Source: Acinetobacter puyangensis
GTDB lineage: Bacteria > Pseudomonadota > Gammaproteobacteria > Pseudomonadales > Moraxellaceae
Reading direction: 5' to 3'
Assembly (NCBI RefSeq): GCF_900096995.1
Contig: NZ_OANT01000008.1
Location: forward strand, 59,104 to 123,103
Length of the DNA: 64,000 nucleotides
The translations under genes were made by a program, and so were the position numbers. Shown piece by piece: positions 9,126 to 16,946 of the stretch. The notes beneath the pieces were generated by a model that did no database searches, was not told the DNA's origin, and worked only from the letters and a program-made list of their open reading frames with translations. The first letter of the stretch is position 1. Every line of letters starts with the position of its first letter.

Positions 9126-10595
9126 ATGGCTGCACAACAACATACTCAACAACAAGCACAATCCATGGCTGAATTTGAACAACAATTACGAGACAAAGCG
9201 CAAAAAGGTGATCCGGTTGCCTGTTTTCAAATCGTTGAACATTTTGAGCGTAAAGCACTTGCAGCCAATAAGCTTGAAGCACAAAACCGGATTAATCTTT
9301 TACTTGAAGCATCCAATAAAGGCGTCGGAGCGGCCAGTTTATTGTTGGGACGCTGGTATTTAAATGGTCATTATGTCAATAAAGATCCAGCCAAGGCGAT
9401 TTTGTTTTTTGAACATGCTGGCAATGTATGTAAAGATTCCTATGGCTATTATCAACTGGCAGAGATGTTTCAAACCGGTGTTGGGGTAAAAGCCCACCCT
9501 GAAAAAGGTCTGGAATATTTGAAAAAAGCGGTTGATTTGCATAATCCCGATGCAATTTTTACCTATGCCAGTCAGGTACTAAAAACCGATGCAGACAAGG
9601 CATTACAACTGTTAAAAGACAATTATAAAAAACAGCATCATGTACGCAGCTTACTGTTTTTAAATGATTCGCCTGAAGTTGATCAAAGCAAAGTACAGAC
9701 CTTTCTGGAAAATCAGCATCAGAATGATCCACTTATCAGTGCATTACTGGCATTTCGTTATTTAAATCAAGGCAAAATTGAACAAGCCAAACAACTTGCC
9801 GATTATGCAGCCAGGCAAAACAATGCAGTGGGTTGTCATGTTCGCGCCCTGATTGAATTACAGGATGAACATGGCTCACAGGAATTAGCACAGCAATGGA
9901 TGCTAAAAGCTGCACAACTGGGACATGTGGATGCATCTTATCGTGTGGGTATCAGTTTATTGGCTCAGGCCGAGCAACAAAACGATCCGGCCCTTGAAGA
10001 AAAAATTGTACACCAGGCCCTACAATTTATTGCACAAGCTGCGCAGGCCGGTTTTGCACCTGCACAATTTTCTTTAGGGCAATGCTGGTTACAGGGTATC
10101 GGTGTTGAAAAAAATCAGCAAGAAGGTTTGGGCTGGATTGAACGTGCGGCACAGCAGGGTCATGTTGATGCCATGTTTACGCTGGCTTTGAATCTCCCGG
10201 TTGATCATGCACAGCATCTGCCATTATTGCAGGCTGCGGCACAGGCAGGTCATGCTAAGGCTATGCTTTGCGTAGGACTTTATTTACAAAACCATGCGCA
10301 ACCTGAACAAGCTGTTGAATGGTTTAAGCATGCCAAAGAACGTGGTGATCTTCGTGCCGACTTTATGCTGGGTATGGCTTATTTAACCGGTAATGGCGTA
10401 GCAGCCGATGCTAAACATGCGGTTGAAGTATTGAATCAGGCGGGTGAAGCAGGTGATATTGATGCCTATTTTGCTTTATATCAGGCGTATCGGGATGGCA
10501 ACGGCGTACGTAAAAACAAGAAATCCCAAGCTAAATATTTAAAACTCGCACAGCAAGGTAATCATCCAGAGGCATTAAAAATAGAACAAGCTTGA
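9126..10595 (+). CDS. Sel1-repeat (tetratricopeptide-like) protein
   Basis: A 489-aa protein built of Sel1-like repeats. Examples are AASLLLGRWYLNGHYVNKDPAKAILFFEHA, YYQLAEMFQTGVGV...KGLEYLKKA, AQFSLGQCWLQGIGVEKNQQEGLGWIERAA and DFMLGMAYLTGNGVAADAKHAVEVLNQAG. It has no signal peptide, so it is probably a cytoplasmic adaptor. The start is taken at the ATG at 9126 rather than the TTG at 9111. A strong hairpin at 10618-10648 follows. The partner is unknown. Confidence 0.88.
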   Translation: MAAQQHTQQQAQSMAEFEQQLRDKAQKGDPVACFQIVEHFERKALAANKLEAQNRINLLLEASNKGVGAASLLLGRWYLNGHYVNKDPAKAILFFEHAGNVCKDSYGYYQLAEMFQTGVGVKAHPEKGLEYLKKAVDLHNPDAIFTYASQVLKTDADKALQLLKDNYKKQHHVRSLLFLNDSPEVDQSKVQTFLENQHQNDPLISALLAFRYLNQGKIEQAKQLADYAARQNNAVGCHVRALIELQDEHGSQELAQQWMLKAAQLGHVDASYRVGISLLAQAEQQNDPALEEKIVHQALQFIAQAAQAGFAPAQFSLGQCWLQGIGVEKNQQEGLGWIERAAQQGHVDAMFTLALNLPVDHAQHLPLLQAAAQAGHAKAMLCVGLYLQNHAQPEQAVEWFKHAKERGDLRADFMLGMAYLTGNGVAADAKHAVEVLNQAGEAGDIDAYFALYQAYRDGNGVRKNKKSQAKYLKLAQQGNHPEALKIEQA

Positions 10596-10617
10596 TGATA
10601 AACTGATTTTTTGAGTC

Positions 10618-10648
10618 TATTGCTCCTTTAACTTTAAAAGGAGCAATA
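10618..10648. terminator. Hairpin between convergent genes
   Basis: Perfect 12-bp inverted repeat TATTGCTCCTTT / AAAGGAGCAATA (10618-10629 and 10637-10648) between the Sel1 gene (+) and the LysR gene (-). It is usable in both directions, although the T-tract is weak. Confidence 0.65.
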
Positions 10649-10688
10649 TAAAATTAAAAAATAAGTATTTGAATTTATTTTAAATATA

Positions 10689-11591
10689 TCAATTTTTATA
10701 CCATAAATAGTGTTGTTGAAAATAGCCCAATAAATACTCTAAAAATAAATGTGTTTTCGGTGGAATGAACTTTCGATGAGGAAAAACAGCATAAATTGTT
10801 GTGGGTTCAACTTGGTGGTCAGGTAGTACTTGCACCAGTTTTCCGCTTTTTAAATCATCGGCCACATGCCAGATGGAATGATTAGAAATGCCTAAACCAG
10901 ATAAAGAGGCTTGTCGGATGCCTTCACCAGAATTTGAAATAAAATATCCACTGACATTGAGCTGTTGCATTTTTCCATGTTGATCAATGAAATTCCATGT
11001 ATCAATCAAACCATGTTCGTGTTGTTGCAGAATGCAACGATGAGCGGCTAGTTCAGATAAATTTTTGGGTATGCCATATTTTTGCAGATATGCAGGCGCA
11101 GCACAGAGTAAACGTTGGTTTGGGGAAAGTGATTTTGCAATAAGGCTAGAATTTTTTAATTTTCCAATGCGTATGGCAAGATCAATGCTGTGCTGGATAA
11201 GATCTAAATTCTGATCACTTAGATCCAGATAAATTTTAAGTTCGGGATGTAACAAGGAAAACTGGGCAATAATAGGCGTTAACACCTTTTCCCCAAAAGT
11301 TGCCGAAGTTGTGATTCTTAAAGTACCGGAAAGAACAGGTTTTTTTAATTGTTGATGTAGATTGAGAAAATCATCGATCCAGATTCTACCATGCTCCAGT
11401 AGGGTGCGTCCTTCATCAGTTAAGCTCAGTCTACGGGTGGTGCGATGTAACAATCGCAGTTGCAAATTGTGTTCTAAACGCTGGATTTTCTGGCTGGCAA
11501 CAGATACAGAAATATTTTCCGCTTTGGCCGCTTTGCTGATTGAACCTAAATCCGCTACTCGAATAAAAAATTGAAAATCTTCTGTATTCAT
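10689..11591 (-). CDS. LysR-family transcriptional regulator
   Basis: A 300-aa LTTR with an N-terminal winged helix-turn-helix (FQFFIRVADLGSISKAAKAENISVSVASQKIQRLE, residues 6-40; RLLHRTTRRLSLTDEG wing) and a C-terminal substrate-binding domain beginning LSGTLRITTSATFGEKVLTP. The start is the ATG at 11591 (MNTEDF); a TTG six bases upstream is less likely. It is divergent from a broken aldo/keto reductase gene 107 bp away, the usual LTTR-target layout, so it probably once regulated that gene. Confidence 0.92.
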   Translation of the reverse strand: MNTEDFQFFIRVADLGSISKAAKAENISVSVASQKIQRLEHNLQLRLLHRTTRRLSLTDEGRTLLEHGRIWIDDFLNLHQQLKKPVLSGTLRITTSATFGEKVLTPIIAQFSLLHPELKIYLDLSDQNLDLIQHSIDLAIRIGKLKNSSLIAKSLSPNQRLLCAAPAYLQKYGIPKNLSELAAHRCILQQHEHGLIDTWNFIDQHGKMQQLNVSGYFISNSGEGIRQASLSGLGISNHSIWHVADDLKSGKLVQVLPDHQVEPTTIYAVFPHRKFIPPKTHLFLEYLLGYFQQHYLWYKN

Positions 11592-11698
11592 TATCAATAA
11601 AATCAGGAAAGTATTTACGCATTATCGTGGTTTTTTAAATAGTATCCTAGCGTTATTGTGTTTCTAAGTTCATTCACATGTAATGATAGAGGCACAAG

Positions 11699-12748
11699 AT
11701 GAAATACAATTTTTTAGGTCATTCCGGTTTAAAGGTTTCGCAACTTGGTTTTGGTGCTGGTACGTTTGGTGGTCAAGGTGAAATTTTTGCTGCCTGGGGC
11801 CAAGCCAGCCAAGCAGAAGCCAATACGATGATTCAGCTTTGTCTGGATGCAGGCATAAATTATTTTGATACCGCAGATGTTTATTCTCATGGCGAATCCG
11901 AAAGAATGCTGGGTAAAGCACTTGTTTCTGAAAGACAAAATAATATCATTTCTACAAAAGTGGGTATTCGTACAACTGATCATATCAATGACGCTGGCTT
12001 TAGCCGAAATTATTTGACAAGTGCTGTTGAACAATCCTTGAAACGATTGGGCACAGATTATATTGATGTTTTGCAATTACATCAGTTTGATAGCTTTACT
12101 GCCTTAGCTCAACTGATGAAATCCCTTGATGAACTCGTGCGTAGTGGTAAGGTACGGTACATTGGGGTTTCAAATTTTTCTGGTTGGCAATTAATGAAAG
12201 CTTAAGCAATTGCCGAGCAATATGGGTATGAAAAATTTACAGTGAATCAGGTCTATTATTCTTTAATTGGTCGTGATTATGAATGGGAGTTGATGCCGCT
12301 CAACCATGATCAGCAGATTGGCGCAGTGGTCTGGAGCCCTTTAGGCTGGGGACGATTAACAGGTAAATTTGACAGAACCCATCCTATTCCCGCACATAGT
12401 CGCTTGCATGATACTGCGCAATTTGCACCGCCTGTCAATGAAGAACATTTATATCAGGTGATTGATGTATTGCGAGACATTGCAGATGAAACAGGCTTTT
12501 CCATTCCGCAAATTGCCTTACATTGGTTATTACAACGCCCTACGGTGTCGAGTGTGTTAATTGGTGCAAGAAATCAGGCACAGCTTCAAGAGAATCTAAT
12601 GAGTAAAGATATTCTTCTCTCCGACCAACAAATAGAAAAATTGAATCAAGTCAGTGCAGTTTATCCACCTTATCCTTATTATCCCTATTGGAATGGTCAA
12701 TTTACTGAGAGATTTAATGGGTTGGTCACATCCCAGTTTACGCAATAA
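11699..12748 (+). pseudogene. Aldo/keto reductase broken by an in-frame TAA
   Basis: Two pieces in the same frame together make a complete 349-aa aldo/keto reductase: 11699-12205 (GINYFDTADVYSHGESERMLG, ISTKVGIRT, YIDVLQLHQFD, VRYIGVSNFSGWQLMKA) and, directly after a TAA at 12203-12205, codons reading AIAEQYGYEKFTVNQVYYSLIGRDYEWELMPL to 12748. The two parts join without any frame change, so one substitution (for example TTA or CAA to TAA) explains the break. The C-terminal half keeps the cofactor region (SSVLIGARNQAQLQENL). It is either a recent pseudogene, a sequencing error or read-through. It is divergent from the LysR gene. Confidence 0.85.
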
Positions 12749-12767
12749 ATGAAATTCTCCTTTTCAA

Positions 12768-12788
12768 AGCTCCGCAAGGGGCTTTTTT
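12768..12788 (+). terminator. Rho-independent terminator
   Basis: AGCTCC-GCAA-GGGGCT stem (one G-T pair) with a GCAA tetraloop, directly followed by seven Ts. It lies 20 bp after the aldo/keto reductase reading frame. Confidence 0.85.
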
Positions 12789-12791
12789 TGC

Positions 12792-12830
12792 ATAAAAAAA
12801 GCGAAGTCACACAAGGAGAAGTGACTTCGC
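12792..12830 (-). terminator. Rho-independent terminator of rpmE2
   Basis: Perfect 10-bp stem GCGAAGTCAC / GTGACTTCGC (12801-12810 and 12821-12830). On the minus strand it is followed by a run of Ts (the A-run at 12794-12800). It lies 27 bp after the L31 stop. Confidence 0.88.
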
Positions 12831-12857
12831 CGGGGGAGGAGAACGAGAATAAAGGAT

Positions 12858-13109
12858 TTAGCTGCGTTTAAAACGGGCAAAGCGTTTGTTAAAGGATGCA
12901 ACACGGCCTTCATTGTTGGCTTGACGTTGTTCGCCAGTATAGAAAGGGTGTGAAGCACTGGAAATATCCAATGTAACATATGGATAGGTTTGACCTTCGT
13001 ATTCACGAGTTTGGGTTGGTTTTAGGGTTGAGCCAATGATGAAATACACATCGGCATTGGTATCGTGAAACAGGACTTTTTGATAAGCAGGGTGTATATC
13101 TTTACGCAT
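12858..13109 (-). CDS. rpmE2: Type B 50S ribosomal protein L31 (zinc-independent)
   Basis: An 83-aa L31 of the long B type ([54 protein letters not shown]). It has no cysteine, so it is the C-minus paralogue that replaces the zinc-binding L31 when zinc is scarce. In other gammaproteobacteria this paralogue is repressed by Zur, and a Zur-box-like palindrome sits about 40 bp upstream of the start. The stop is followed by a strong terminator. Confidence 0.95.
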   Translation of the reverse strand: MRKDIHPAYQKVLFHDTNADVYFIIGSTLKPTQTREYEGQTYPYVTLDISSASHPFYTGEQRQANNEGRVASFNKRFARFKRS

Positions 13110-13147
13110 GGTGATGACCTCAATTTCTATAATTTTATTGCTTGTTG

Positions 13148-13166
13148 TAATGTTATAGTATTACAT
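13148..13166 (-). promoter_or_regulatory. Candidate Zur box upstream of rpmE2
   Basis: TAATGTTATAGTATTACAT: arms TGTTATA and TATTACA around a central G are a 7-1-7 palindrome with one mismatch, flanked by AA/T. It resembles the gammaproteobacterial Zur operator (TGTTATA-n-TATAACA). Its position 40-60 bp before the L31 start fits promoter overlap. The motif match is seen; binding by Zur is inferred. Confidence 0.55.
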
Positions 13167-13328
13167 ATAGATTATTCAAGTCTAAATTGTAATTATTTTT
13201 TTGTTGTGGATTGGATGGTTGATGTTGTTAAGTTAAGGGAAATTTGGATTTAACAGTAGTCTAAAAATTATGTTCTACATCAAAAGCACACTCATTTTTT
13301 CTAAATCTTGGTCAATGGATCAAAAAAT

Positions 13329-13427
13329 AGTAAAAAGTATCAGGATTGGTTGGAAAATAGTCGAAATTTTTCAGTTGGCTATTGGGGTGAAATTAGATGT
13401 ACTGCAAGTTATTGAAATGAATTGAGT
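13329..13427 (+). repeat. Copy A of a conserved ~105-bp element next to a dif-like site
   Basis: This stretch aligns with 14827-14933 and 61003-61105. Shared blocks include AAAAGTATC, TTGGTTGGAAA, a (T)ATTTCA core, GGTGAAATTAGAT (A and B only) and TTATTGAAA. It ends exactly at the XerC arm of a dif-like site and holds no gene. Confidence 0.7.
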
Positions 13428-13455
13428 ATTTTGCATAAGGTCATATTGTGTTAAT
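13428..13455 (+). repeat. dif-like XerC/XerD site A (C|D orientation)
   Basis: XerC-type arm ATTTTGCATAA, 6-bp spacer GGTCAT, XerD-type arm ATTGTGTTAAT. This has the layout of dif and of Acinetobacter plasmid pdif sites (arm-6-arm, GCATAA / TTATGTTAA), with two deviations in the XerD arm. It lies 33 bp upstream of a hypothetical gene. Confidence 0.65.
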
Positions 13456-13488
13456 TTCAACAAACTTTAAAAGATTTAAACGGAATAT

Positions 13489-14013
13489 ATGAACTTAATT
13501 TCAGCAGTTTTATTAAAGGAACATTCTATTAGTAGATGTGTTCAAGATGGAAGTGGAAATCCTAAACCGTTTCCAATTCTTGCTATTGATGGGATTCCAT
13601 TAAATATATGGATAAATAAAAACACTAATATTATCGAAGAAACAAGTACTCTAGTTCCAGCACAAGGATGGTTGTATGACTTTGACAATAATCTGTCTTT
13701 AAGTAATGCATGGAAACTTCTAAAACCTGAAGCTTCTGAATATGGTGCTGTCTCTACAGTCGTACCAATTTTAATTTGTCCTGATGATTTAGATCTTGTA
13801 TGTAGTGTAATTATGGTTGAACAAGTTGTTAATGAGTCCGAAGTTAAATGGATTCGCTTTGGGAGAGCATGGGCTAATATAAATGATCTAGTAACATCGG
13901 TAATTTGGGAGAATCCTTTTTCTTCTCCTGTCTTAACATTCAAATTTAGTAATTTTGAAAAAGCATACAATGACTTAAAAAGCTTAGATAAGATTTGGAA
14001 TGAGACTATTTAA
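13489..14013 (+). CDS. Hypothetical protein, 174 aa, in a dif-flanked module
   Basis: I do not recognise the family. It looks cytoplasmic and globular, with no signal peptide or membrane helix. Visible stretches are FPILAIDGIPLNIWINKNT, a tryptophan-rich middle, and VVPILICPDDLDLVCSVIMVEQVV followed by WIRFGRAW. Nine-plus residues of acidic and aromatic character suggest an immunity-like or SMI1-like small fold, but that is a guess. It sits alone between dif-like sites in inverted orientation (13428-13455 and 14008-14034), which suggests it is module cargo. Confidence 0.65.
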   Translation: MNLISAVLLKEHSISRCVQDGSGNPKPFPILAIDGIPLNIWINKNTNIIEETSTLVPAQGWLYDFDNNLSLSNAWKLLKPEASEYGAVSTVVPILICPDDLDLVCSVIMVEQVVNESEVKWIRFGRAWANINDLVTSVIWENPFSSPVLTFKFSNFEKAYNDLKSLDKIWNETI

Positions 14014-14034
14014 CATATGGATATTATGCAGAGT
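14008..14034 (-). repeat. Degenerate dif-like site A' (D|C orientation)
   Basis: Reading the + strand: ATTTAACATAT (10 of 11 with the reversed XerD arm), 5-bp spacer GGATA, TTATGCAGAGT (8 of 11 with the reversed XerC arm TTATGCGAAAT). The 5-bp rather than 6-bp spacer and the mismatches mean it may be inactive. It overlaps the stop of the preceding gene. Confidence 0.4.
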
Positions 14035-14214
14035 GCATAATTAAAAGTTATTATTTTTCAATAAATTAAGGTTTTAAAAATCAACAGTAATCCATAAGAA
14101 AAGCGATTTGGAAACAACTCGCTTGTTTCTTTAAGTAGTTTTGGCATCTTCTACCAAGAAATTTGATTAAAAATAACAATTTTTAGCTTGATAGCTATAT
14201 TTTTGTGATACATT

Positions 14215-14228
14215 ATTGTATATACAAT
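14215..14228. promoter_or_regulatory. Perfect 14-bp palindrome upstream of brnT
   Basis: ATTGTATATACAAT is a perfect palindrome 14 bp before the preferred brnT start, in the promoter region. BrnA antitoxins are DNA-binding autoregulators in characterised systems, so this is a candidate operator. Binding is inferred. Confidence 0.45.
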
Positions 14229-14242
14229 TTTGAATGTTTTTT

Positions 14243-14521
14243 ATGCAACAGTATTTTGAATGGGATGAGGCGAAGAATCAGAAAAAACATGATGTTTCTT
14301 TTGAAACAGCAAGCCTCATTTTTGCAGACCCGTTAAGGATCTCAATCCAAGATCGACATACTGATGGTGAACAACGTTGGCAAACCATTGGCATGGTTAA
14401 AGGCGTACTAATGTTACTTGTGGCTCATACCATCTTTGATGAAGAGGATGGTGAAATTATACGAATCATTAGTGCAAGAGAAGTGACCAAAGCGGAGCGA
14501 GAAAAATATGAGCATGGTTAG
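14243..14521 (+). CDS. brnT: BrnT family toxin (ribonuclease)
   Basis: A 92-aa BrnT/DUF497 protein with the family core YFEWDEAKNQKKHDVSFETASLIFADP and C-terminal EIIRIISAREVTKAEREKYEHG, containing the conserved R/E residues of the RelE-like fold. In characterised systems BrnT cleaves RNA and is neutralised by BrnA. The ATG at 14243 (MQQYFEWDE) is preferred; an in-frame ATG three codons earlier (14234) is possible. It overlaps brnA by 14 bp. TA pairs of this type are common stabilising cargo of Acinetobacter plasmid pdif modules. Confidence 0.92.
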   Translation: MQQYFEWDEAKNQKKHDVSFETASLIFADPLRISIQDRHTDGEQRWQTIGMVKGVLMLLVAHTIFDEEDGEIIRIISAREVTKAEREKYEHG

Positions 14522-14822
14522 ATATACACGCAAAGAACTGAATGAAAAATTCAGTGACAAGCAAGATGCTGAAATTAAACGCTTGCTTGCAAAGGGAACT
14601 ATGCCAGATGATCAATTAGATTTGTCTGATATTCCTGAAATTACAGATTGGAGTAATGCTGTTCGTCATGGACAACTTTATCGTCCAGTGAAGCAACAGA
14701 CTTCCATTCGTCTTGATGCTGATGTCCTTGCGTGGTTTAAAGCCCAAGGTAAGGGTTATCAAACACGTATGAATGAAATCTTACGGGATGCTATGCTGAA
14801 AGAGTTAAAGAATCATCGATAA
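14508..14822 (+). CDS. brnA: BrnA family antitoxin
   Basis: A 104-aa BrnA/DUF4415 antitoxin. The C-terminal ribbon-helix-helix reads QQTSIRLDADVLAWFKAQGKGYQTRMNEILRDAMLKEL. The N-terminus (DDQLDLSDIPEITDW) is the toxin-binding part. It overlaps brnT by 14 bp, so the two are translationally coupled, and it probably represses its own promoter through the palindrome at 14215. The stop lies 4 bp before the conserved element B. Confidence 0.92.
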   Translation: MSMVRYTRKELNEKFSDKQDAEIKRLLAKGTMPDDQLDLSDIPEITDWSNAVRHGQLYRPVKQQTSIRLDADVLAWFKAQGKGYQTRMNEILRDAMLKELKNHR

Positions 14823-14826
14823 AATT

Positions 14827-14933
14827 AGTAAAAAGTATCAGGGTTGATTGGAAAGTAGCCGAAATATTTCAATCGGGAAAAGGGTGAAATTAGATTCAAT
14901 ATAACTTATTGAAATAAATAAACTAATTTAAGT
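14827..14933 (+). repeat. Copy B of the conserved ~105-bp element
   Basis: Aligns with the copies at 13329 and 61003 (AGTAAAAAGTATCAGG, ATTGGAAAGTAGCCGAAATA, TTTCAATCG, GGTGAAATTAGATTC, TTATTGAAATAAATAAACTA). It ends at the XerC arm of site B. Confidence 0.75.
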
Positions 14934-14961
14934 ATTTTGCATAAGGCGTATTATGTTAATT
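14934..14961 (+). repeat. dif-like XerC/XerD site B (C|D orientation)
   Basis: XerC-type arm ATTTTGCATAA, spacer GGCGTA, XerD-type arm TTATGTTAATT. Spacer and XerD arm are identical to those of site C at 61106 in the integrated island. It fits the Acinetobacter pdif pattern closely. Confidence 0.8.
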
Positions 14962-15004
14962 TTAGAAAAATTAGATTCTAATTCCTTTAGAGATCATTAA
15001 TCCA

Positions 15005-15379
15005 ATGTTCAAATTTATTATTCCTATCCTTTTAATTATTAGTCCAATTACCTATGCTGGCTATAATGTGTATATAACAAAAAAAGAATTCTATCTTAAT
15101 GATGGAGAATGTATTACTAAACAAGAATGGAACACATATTTAGAAACAGACCCAACAATAACGGTAGATCTTCAAAATTCAGAAGAAGACTTTCTTGTAT
15201 CCATTGATGAACAAGAGTTTCTTCTATGGTATGATCGTAATTCTTGTGACTTATTAACGAAAAATCCAACACCTGAAGCTATTGGTAAAATGATTGATAT
15301 ATCAAAAAAGTTAAAAGCTACTGTACAAGGTGAAGAATCAGAAATTTATCTAACTCCTAATGATGTGATTAAACGATAA
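15005..15379 (+). CDS. Small secreted hypothetical protein, dif-flanked
   Basis: A 124-aa protein with a clear signal peptide (MFKFIIPILLIISPITYAG, likely cleavage after TYA). The mature part of about 105 residues is acidic and has two Cys (GECITKQEW and RNSCDLL) that could form a disulfide. No family recognised. It lies 43 bp after dif-like site B, and its stop abuts a degenerate inverted half-site at 15379. It is strongly AT-rich, like the other accessory genes here. Confidence 0.7.
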   Translation: MFKFIIPILLIISPITYAGYNVYITKKEFYLNDGECITKQEWNTYLETDPTITVDLQNSEEDFLVSIDEQEFLLWYDRNSCDLLTKNPTPEAIGKMIDISKKLKATVQGEESEIYLTPNDVIKR

Positions 15380-15406
15380 CTTAACATAAAACCACTCATC
15401 CAAACC
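15379..15406 (-). repeat. Possible degenerate dif-like site B' (D|C)
   Basis: ACTTAACATAA differs at one base from the reversed XerD arm AATTAACATAA. After a 6-bp spacer the second arm (TCATCCAAACC) matches the reversed XerC arm at only about 6 of 11 positions. The position and orientation fit the alternating pattern; the sequence alone is weak. Confidence 0.25.
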
Positions 15407-15413
15407 ATTTAAC

Positions 15414-16709
15414 CTAACCCGATGGCACCAAATCTTCAAATAAATCATTCAGATTGTCATGCACTTTAAGATGAATCAAATTCCAATAATGTCCCGATAC
15501 AGTACGGTTAATCATCAGAGTATCGGGTGAGGGTTGGAAACAATCCCAATATTTAAACGATTGTTTTGCCAGTTTTATCCCATCATGATGTGCAGAGTTC
15601 GCAGCAAAATCATAATTCGTGACCAACGGACGCATCAGAATTTCAAGCCAAGCCAAATACCAGTCCTGCGGAATTTGTCCTTTTTCCGTACGCACATTTA
15701 ATGTGTGTAAATCATCTTCAATTGCCGGAATATTCTGTTGTCTTGCGGCATTGATCAAATGTTTATACGTACTGACGATTTCATTGCTTAAAGTTTTGAC
15801 ACCGCCATAATCATAAATAATTACGCTGCCATCTTCTCTAAATGCGAAATTACCGGGATGTGGATCGCAGTGGAAACGCTTCAGATAAAATATTTCTTGT
15901 CCAATCGCCTGAAACAAGCGTCGCCCCAGTTCATTGCGTTTTTGCTGTGACCAAGTGCTGGCTGTTTCAATACTTTCGCCAGTTTCTTGGCTTAATGTCA
16001 GGATACGGCGTGAGGAATAGTCGGGATAGACCTGCGGAATAATGATCTTTTCATCAAGTTGTTGATGAAAAGTACGAAATACCTGTAAGTTTTGCGCTTC
16101 GATTTCGTAATTTAGCTCGGTGTATAGACTTTCCTGAATCTCATGAAATATTTCATCTTGTAGCTTTCGGTCAATTTTAAGAACGCCCATCAGGCGCAAT
16201 GCCAAACGCACTTGTTTTAAGTCGCTGTCGCAGGCTTCATCCACGCCCGGATATTGCACTTTTACTACGACGGCCTGTCCATTGTTTAAGATGGCTTTAT
16301 GCACTTGACCAATGGATGCTGCTGCAAAGGGCTCATTGTCAAAGTGTTGGAAAAGTTGCTCGAGTGGTTTACCCAGTTCATTTTCAACTTGCCGTTTGAT
16401 TTGATCAAAGGGCATGGAAGGGGCTTGACGCTGTAATTTGGCAATTGCAGTCTGAACTTCGGGTGGGAAAATATCTTTATATTGTGAGGCAATTTGTCCC
16501 ACTTTCATCACTGCGCCTTTCATTTCACCCAGTGTTTCGGCTACTTTTATGCCAATTTCTTGATAGAGTTGCGTGCGTGATTCGAGTTTTTTGTCTTCAT
16601 CGGCATTGATATTTTTAATCGAGTTGGAGACCGCCTTGCCTGCAATGCTGGCGGTCATTCCCGCAAGTTTCATAAAACGGCGACCTGCCGATGAATTCGA
16701 GTTTGCCAT
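15414..16709 (-). CDS. ABC1/AarF (UbiB-like) atypical kinase family protein
   Basis: A 431-aa protein of the ABC1/UbiB/ADCK family. It has the family-specific KxGQ motif in EMKGAVMKVGQIAS, the Ala-rich loop AAASIGQVHKA in place of the kinase glycine loop, the catalytic Lys in VVVKVQYPGVD, HCDPHPGNFAF (catalytic HxDxxxxN) and IIYDYGGVK (DFG-like). Such proteins assist coenzyme Q synthesis or lipid metabolism in membranes. This one lacks the UbiB C-terminal transmembrane hairpin and is probably not UbiB itself. The N-terminal stretch SAGRRFMKLAGMTASIAGKAV is hydrophobic and basic and may contact membrane. Confidence 0.9.
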   Translation of the reverse strand: MANSNSSAGRRFMKLAGMTASIAGKAVSNSIKNINADEDKKLESRTQLYQEIGIKVAETLGEMKGAVMKVGQIASQYKDIFPPEVQTAIAKLQRQAPSMPFDQIKRQVENELGKPLEQLFQHFDNEPFAAASIGQVHKAILNNGQAVVVKVQYPGVDEACDSDLKQVRLALRLMGVLKIDRKLQDEIFHEIQESLYTELNYEIEAQNLQVFRTFHQQLDEKIIIPQVYPDYSSRRILTLSQETGESIETASTWSQQKRNELGRRLFQAIGQEIFYLKRFHCDPHPGNFAFREDGSVIIYDYGGVKTLSNEIVSTYKHLINAARQQNIPAIEDDLHTLNVRTEKGQIPQDWYLAWLEILMRPLVTNYDFAANSAHHDGIKLAKQSFKYWDCFQPSPDTLMINRTVSGHYWNLIHLKVHDNLNDLFEDLVPSG

Positions 16710-16946
16710 CGTAATCTCTGTAGAACCTCTAAATTTTAATTAAGTATGTCGAGATTTAATTCGTTCATCATGCTGCTGGCAATTAATACCTATGCAAAAC
16801 ACCGTGATGACGTGTTTTGAATGTACTTTGCTTCACGGCTCTTGGCAAGGCATGTTATGTGAGGAATGGTTACATGATGGTGAATAGCACATTAAATGGC
16901 TAGCAATTGCTACGCTAACCAAAAATGAGTGGTGATAAAAGTATAG

